64,000 nucleotides of DNA from Gemmatimonadota bacterium. Its GTDB lineage: Bacteria > Gemmatimonadota > Gemmatimonadetes > Longimicrobiales > Gaopeijiaceae. Positions 60,299 through 64,000 of the stretch are shown piece by piece. Positions within the stretch are counted from its first letter, which is position 1. Each line of letters opens with the position of its first letter. A program made the position numbers and the translations under genes. The notes below the pieces were generated by a model, which was not told where the DNA came from, did no database searches, and saw nothing but the letters and a program-made list of their open reading frames with translations. Where the stretch lies: positions 1-64,000 of the forward strand of contig JACQVF010000107.1 of the NCBI GenBank assembly GCA_016209885.1, read 5' to 3'.

Positions 60299-60493
60299 CC
60301 TTTGGCGTCGATCACCGGGCAGAGTGGGACCGGGAGCGCGCGTGCTTCCGGTCCCCCAAGACCGCTCCCACCTCCTATCGTGTAGCGCCCTGGTAGAGCG
60401 GCGGCCTGCTCAAGCCAGGCAGTCCAGGCTCCCTCTCGAGTGTGCACCGTTCTGTCCCCTGGCGCTTGCCTGAGCGAGGCCCTACCCTGCGCC

Positions 60494-61249
60494 ATGATGA
60501 CGCCCTGGGTGAAGCGGCTGATCCTGGCCAGCGTCGCGATGTTCATTGTGATGATGGCGTATCCGCCGGTGACGCGATCGCTCATCCTCGTCCCGGCGCT
60601 GGTGGTCGTGCGCCCGTGGACAGTCGTCACGTACATGTTCCTGCACGCGGGCCTGCTCCACCTCCTCTTCAACATGATCGGCCTGCTCTTCTTCGGGCCG
60701 CGCCTCGAGGCGCGGCTCGGCGGGCGCCACTTCCTGGGGTTGTATCTCGTGAGCGGGCTCACGGGCGCGCTCCTCTCCGTGTTCGCACCCCACGCCCGCA
60801 TCGTCGGAGCGTCAGGTGCGGTCTTCGGGGTGCTCCTCGGGTTCGCGCGGTACTGGCCCCACGAGCGGATCCATATCTGGGGCGTACTCCCCATCGAGGC
60901 GCGCTGGCTCGTGGTGATTCTCACGGTGCTCGCACTCTGGGGCGGCATTACGGGGTCGCAGGGCGGCGTCGCCCATTTCGCTCATCTCGGCGGATTCGCT
61001 GGCGGGTACCTCTACCTGCAGTGGCGGGAGCGCACCTCGCCGGCCGTGCGGTTCCGGGCGCAGGTGGCGCCGGCGCCGAAGAAGATGTCGAGCGGCGACG
61101 TGGAACGGTGGCGCAAGGTGGACCTGGAGGCACTGCACCCGGTCAACCGGGAGGAGTACGAACGCCTTCTCCGGAAGGTCGAATCCCACGGCGCCGGCTT
61201 GCTCACTCCGTCCGAGCGCGCGTTCCTGGACCGCTTCGCGCCCGGATGA
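60494..61249 (+). CDS. Rhomboid family intramembrane serine protease
   Basis: The 251-residue protein starts at one of two adjacent ATGs (60494, 60497). It has six TM segments in the first 180 residues, with TYMFLHAGLLHLLFNMIGLL (the H-x-x-x-N oxyanion region), IVGASGAVFGVLLGFARY (nucleophile Ser107) and VAHFAHLGGFAGGYLYLQW (His164). The catalytic dyad is intact. The C-terminal 70 residues are cytoplasmic and charged, ending in a short VNREEYERLLRKVESHG helix found in many Gemmatimonadota rhomboids. Substrates are unknown. Confidence 0.93.
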   Translation: MMTPWVKRLILASVAMFIVMMAYPPVTRSLILVPALVVVRPWTVVTYMFLHAGLLHLLFNMIGLLFFGPRLEARLGGRHFLGLYLVSGLTGALLSVFAPHARIVGASGAVFGVLLGFARYWPHERIHIWGVLPIEARWLVVILTVLALWGGITGSQGGVAHFAHLGGFAGGYLYLQWRERTSPAVRFRAQVAPAPKKMSSGDVERWRKVDLEALHPVNREEYERLLRKVESHGAGLLTPSERAFLDRFAPG

Positions 61250-61393
61250 AGCGGCGGGGCGGGGTGCCCCCCCCGGCTGGAGGTCTGCGCGGGGGCGGGA
61301 GCTGCGGCTTCGCTCATTCCTTGGAACGTAACACCGATGGGACGCGGCGAGGGGCAACCCTGTTGATTTTTCTCCCGTTGATTTTGCTATCGT

Positions 61394-64000
61394 CTATGGT
61401 TCGGGCCGCTGCTGCTGAAGCTGGCGCAGCATCTCGCCCATGCGATCGATCTCCGTGCGCAGCCGCTCGTACTGCTCCTGCATGCGGCGCAGCAACTCGT
61501 CGCCGGCGACGGGCGTCGCCGCGGGCGGCGGCGCCGGTGCGTCCGGGTCCTGGATCGGCGAAGGCGGCATCACGCCGAATAGCACGGCGAGTGACTCGTC
61601 CAACGTCTCCTCCATCACGACCTGGTTCTCGTAGGCGACGATCACCCGCTTGAGCTCCGGGATGCGCCCGCCCTCCGCGCGCAGGTACAGCGGCTGCACG
61701 TAGATCAGCGCTTCCTCGATCGGGATGACGAGCAGCTCGCCGCGAATGACCTCGGAGCCGCGCTGGTCCCAGAGCGAGATCTGCCGCGCGATCTCCGTGT
61801 CCTGGTTGATCCGGTTCATGATCTGCCGCGGCCCGAACACGAGGCTTTGCCGCGGGAACCGGTAGACGCGCAGCCGGCCGTACTGCTGGCCGTCGTTGCG
61901 CGCGACCATCCACGCGCCGAGGTTGTCCCTGCCGCGCGGCGTGAACTGCGTCATGAAGATGAACTCGGCCTCGTCTTCATCGGGCAGCCGCATGATGATG
62001 CGGCGCATGAACGGCTCGCGGCGCTCCGCCCCGAGCATGGGAATCTCCCACTGGTCCTCGCGGTGGTAGAACGTCTCCGCGTCGCGCATGTGGTAGGTCG
62101 TGTAGAGCGCGGTCTGGATGCGGTACAGGTCCTCCGGATAGCGCAGATGCGCGCGCAGGTCCGCCGACATCGCGTCCAGCGGCTGGAAGATGCCGGGAAA
62201 GACGCGGTTCAGCGTTTGCACCAGCGGGTCCGTCGGATCGGCGATGTACGCGCGCACATCGCCATGATATGCATCGATCACGATCTTCACGCTGTTGCGC
62301 ATGTAGCTGGTGCCGTCGGGTAGTGGTTCGGAGTAGGGGTAGCGGGTGCTAGACGTGTACGCGTCCAGGATCCAGACCAGCTCGCCCGCGTCCGTTATCA
62401 CCATGTACGCGTCCTGGTCGAAGCGCAGGAACGGCAGCGCCATGCGCGCGCGGCGGTTGATGTTGCGATAGTATAGGACCCGGCTGTCACGCGTGATGTC
62501 CTGTGACAGCAGCGCGGTCAGCGCGCCGAACCGCGAGGCCAGCATCGCGCGGCGCGCAAGGCGGCCCACGCGCACGCCGCCGCGGCCTTCGTACGCGCTG
62601 AACACGTTTTCGGCGCCGGCCGGATAGTCGAACTCGCGGCGGCGCGTACCGACGTACACGAAGTTGTCCGTCAGCTCGCCGTAGTAGATCTGTGGCAGCG
62701 TGACGTGGAGGTCCACGCTCGAAACGGGCGGCAGGTCCTTGATGAACAGGATAGGCAGCCCCTCGGTCGTGACCTGGTTGACCGGCGCGAGCGTGACGCC
62801 CATCCCATGCGTGAACGTGAGGTGCTCGTTGATGAACGTACGCGTCGGCAGCGACGCCGGGTTCAGCTCGCGCGGCGAGAGCAGCACCTGCCGGTACCGG
62901 CCGTCGATCCAGTAGCGGTCGTCGTCTACGGCAACGAAGTCGTAGTACGTCCGGATCTCCTGGAGCTGCCCGAACGTCTGGAGCAGCGGGTCGCGGTCCC
63001 ACAGCCGCACGTTCTCGATGGTCGGCGCGTTGGCGCGCACGTCATCCAGGGTAAGCCGCGCATCGCCGCTCAGGTCCCGTTCCTCAACGTCGTCGAGCCC
63101 CCAGGCCAGCCGCGTGGCGTTGACGTGACGTTCGAGCTGCGGCGCCTCGCGCGTCAGCTCGGTCGGTACGACGACCAGCCGCTGGACCAGCGCGGGCACG
63201 CCGAGTACGCCCACCACCGCGACGGCGATGAACGCGCCGCCGGCGAGCAGTGCGTGCCATGCCGTCCTCCCGCGCGCCGCGCCCAGCAGCACGAACGTCG
63301 CGCACAGGAACGCGACGACCGCGAGCACGCGCAGCGCCGGCAGCCGCGCGTGCAGGTCAGCGTAGCTCGCGCCGACCATCGGCCCCGTGCGCGAGTACAG
63401 CAGGTCCGGGATCTGCACGAACCAGATCTGCATGCCGACGAGCGCAAACGCGATGGCGAGCAGCCCGCCGATGTGCCAGCCCGCCGACAGCTCCAGCCGC
63501 ATCCGCGGCGGGGGCAGAATCAGGTCGCCGCGCAGCACGTAGAGCGGCACGACCATCAGCAATGCGAGCACCGCGAGCGCGAGCAGCAGCGCCAGCGCGC
63601 CGGACAGCACGGGCAGCGTGAAAACGTAGAACGCGATGTCGCGACCGAACACCGGATCCGTCGTCCCGAACGGCGTGCGCTGCACGAACTGGAGCGCGGC
63701 CAGCCAGCCCCGCGATGCCGTGGTCGCGACCAGCAGCGCGAGCACGGCAGAGACGGGCAGCGCCAGCCGCCGCACCGACTGCGTGATGTCCACCGGCCGC
63801 GTCTGCTGCGACAGGCGCACGAACATCGGGTGTGGCACCACGTCCCGCTGCGCGTGCCGCAGGTTCCAGTAGAGGAAGCCGAACGCGAGCCCGATCACGG
63901 CCGTGAACAGCGCGAGCCGCGCGGTCACGCCCGTCAGGAACACGCCCTCGTAGCCGATCTCGCCGTACCACAGCCAGTCCGTATAAAGCTGCACGGCGCG
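61394..64000 (-). CDS. UPF0182 family membrane protein, 5' end outside window
   Basis: The frame ends at TAG 61394 and is open to the window edge, so the first residues are missing; a GTG at 63994 is not the true start, because the first TM helix of the family should precede YTDWLWYGEIGYEGVFLTGV. About seven TM segments occur in the first 300 visible residues, followed by a long extracytoplasmic part with DDRYWIDGRYRQVLLSPREL, NEHLTFTHGMGVTLAPVNQV, YVIHTV-like and VRVYRFPRQSLVFGPRQIMN segments of UPF0182. The tail is Pro-rich with a coiled coil (LRRMQEQYERLRTEIDRMGE). Function unknown; the family is known from actinobacteria, cyanobacteria and others. Confidence 0.9.
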   Translation of the reverse strand, partial: RAVQLYTDWLWYGEIGYEGVFLTGVTARLALFTAVIGLAFGFLYWNLRHAQRDVVPHPMFVRLSQQTRPVDITQSVRRLALPVSAVLALLVATTASRGWLAALQFVQRTPFGTTDPVFGRDIAFYVFTLPVLSGALALLLALAVLALLMVVPLYVLRGDLILPPPRMRLELSAGWHIGGLLAIAFALVGMQIWFVQIPDLLYSRTGPMVGASYADLHARLPALRVLAVVAFLCATFVLLGAARGRTAWHALLAGGAFIAVAVVGVLGVPALVQRLVVVPTELTREAPQLERHVNATRLAWGLDDVEERDLSGDARLTLDDVRANAPTIENVRLWDRDPLLQTFGQLQEIRTYYDFVAVDDDRYWIDGRYRQVLLSPRELNPASLPTRTFINEHLTFTHGMGVTLAPVNQVTTEGLPILFIKDLPPVSSVDLHVTLPQIYYGELTDNFVYVGTRRREFDYPAGAENVFSAYEGRGGVRVGRLARRAMLASRFGALTALLSQDITRDSRVLYYRNINRRARMALPFLRFDQDAYMVITDAGELVWILDAYTSSTRYPYSEPLPDGTSYMRNSVKIVIDAYHGDVRAYIADPTDPLVQTLNRVFPGIFQPLDAMSADLRAHLRYPEDLYRIQTALYTTYHMRDAETFYHREDQWEIPMLGAERREPFMRRIIMRLPDEDEAEFIFMTQFTPRGRDNLGAWMVARNDGQQYGRLRVYRFPRQSLVFGPRQIMNRINQDTEIARQISLWDQRGSEVIRGELLVIPIEEALIYVQPLYLRAEGGRIPELKRVIVAYENQVVMEETLDESLAVLFGVMPPSPIQDPDAPAPPPAATPVAGDELLRRMQEQYERLRTEIDRMGEMLRQLQQQRPEP

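Noticed and set aside
1-64000. CRISPR arrays and rRNA genes
   Set aside because: No regularly spaced 24-40 bp repeats and no rRNA-like sequence were seen; the only tandem repeats are 7-13 bp units.

Overview
The window is GC-rich, gene-dense bacterial chromosome. Its repertoire points to Gemmatimonadota or a close relative: DUF5916 outer-membrane-type proteins with glycine-rich stretches, a long BNR-repeat 'sortilin-like' secreted protein, secreted amidohydrolases, an M19 dipeptidase lipoprotein, a penicillin-acylase homologue, UPF0182 and a bacterial NHEJ set. This placement is inferred from gene content; there is no rRNA gene and no convincing tRNA gene, and I see no CRISPR array. Strong GGAGG-type ribosome binding sites, many GTG starts and 4-bp ATGA/GTGA overlaps mark the operons.

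Layout. 1-3.4 kb: the end of a DUF5916 gene, a hairpin terminator, then an ECF sigma factor / one-TM protein / Spy-like periplasmic protein operon. 3.6-8.0 kb (minus): a 2-oxoacid:ferredoxin oxidoreductase operon in which the gamma subunit, a GltD-like FAD/NAD(P) module and the ferredoxin delta subunit form one 779-residue protein. 8.2-10.7 kb: a small Cys protein with its own terminator, a PIN-domain remnant, and Ku followed by a MerR-TPR regulator.

11-22.5 kb is an accessory and defence region: a Clp-fold (SDH) serine protease with a 68-residue partner; an Eco57I-type adenine methylase translationally coupled to a PLD-nuclease/SNF2-helicase fusion; a DUF262 (GmrS-like) gene split by a 130-bp MITE with a visible target duplication; a decayed HNH nuclease gene; and a VapBC pair with a tandem-palindrome operator. 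22.7-28.5 kb returns to DNA repair with LigD (PE-LIG-POL order) and a second ATP-dependent DNA ligase, separated by DUF72 and hydrolase genes. With Ku this makes a complete two-component NHEJ set spread around the defence region.

28.5-36.8 kb holds a DRG-like TGS GTPase, a truncated macro domain, M19 dipeptidase, YtcJ-like amidohydrolase, ArfB, and a TPR protein split by one frameshift. 37-38.4 kb is an arsenic module (ArsR with a dyad operator, ArsM). 38.5-44 kb carries PEBP, GYD, ApaG, Tat-exported DUF362, a secreted amidohydrolase and a cupin. 44-50.6 kb has a 63-residue protein with a good sigma-70 promoter, a decayed copy and an intact copy of DUF5916, an acylase, and a caspase-fold lipoprotein whose catalytic His and Cys are both replaced.

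50.7-57 kb (minus) encodes a six-hairpin glycosidase, then an ArsR-rhodanese regulator, an ETHE1-like MBL hydrolase and an MFS transporter, with related AT-rich palindromes before the regulator and before MBL-MFS; this looks like a sulfane-sulfur or redox response unit. 57-64 kb has the BNR-repeat protein, a rhomboid protease and a 5'-truncated UPF0182 gene running off the window.
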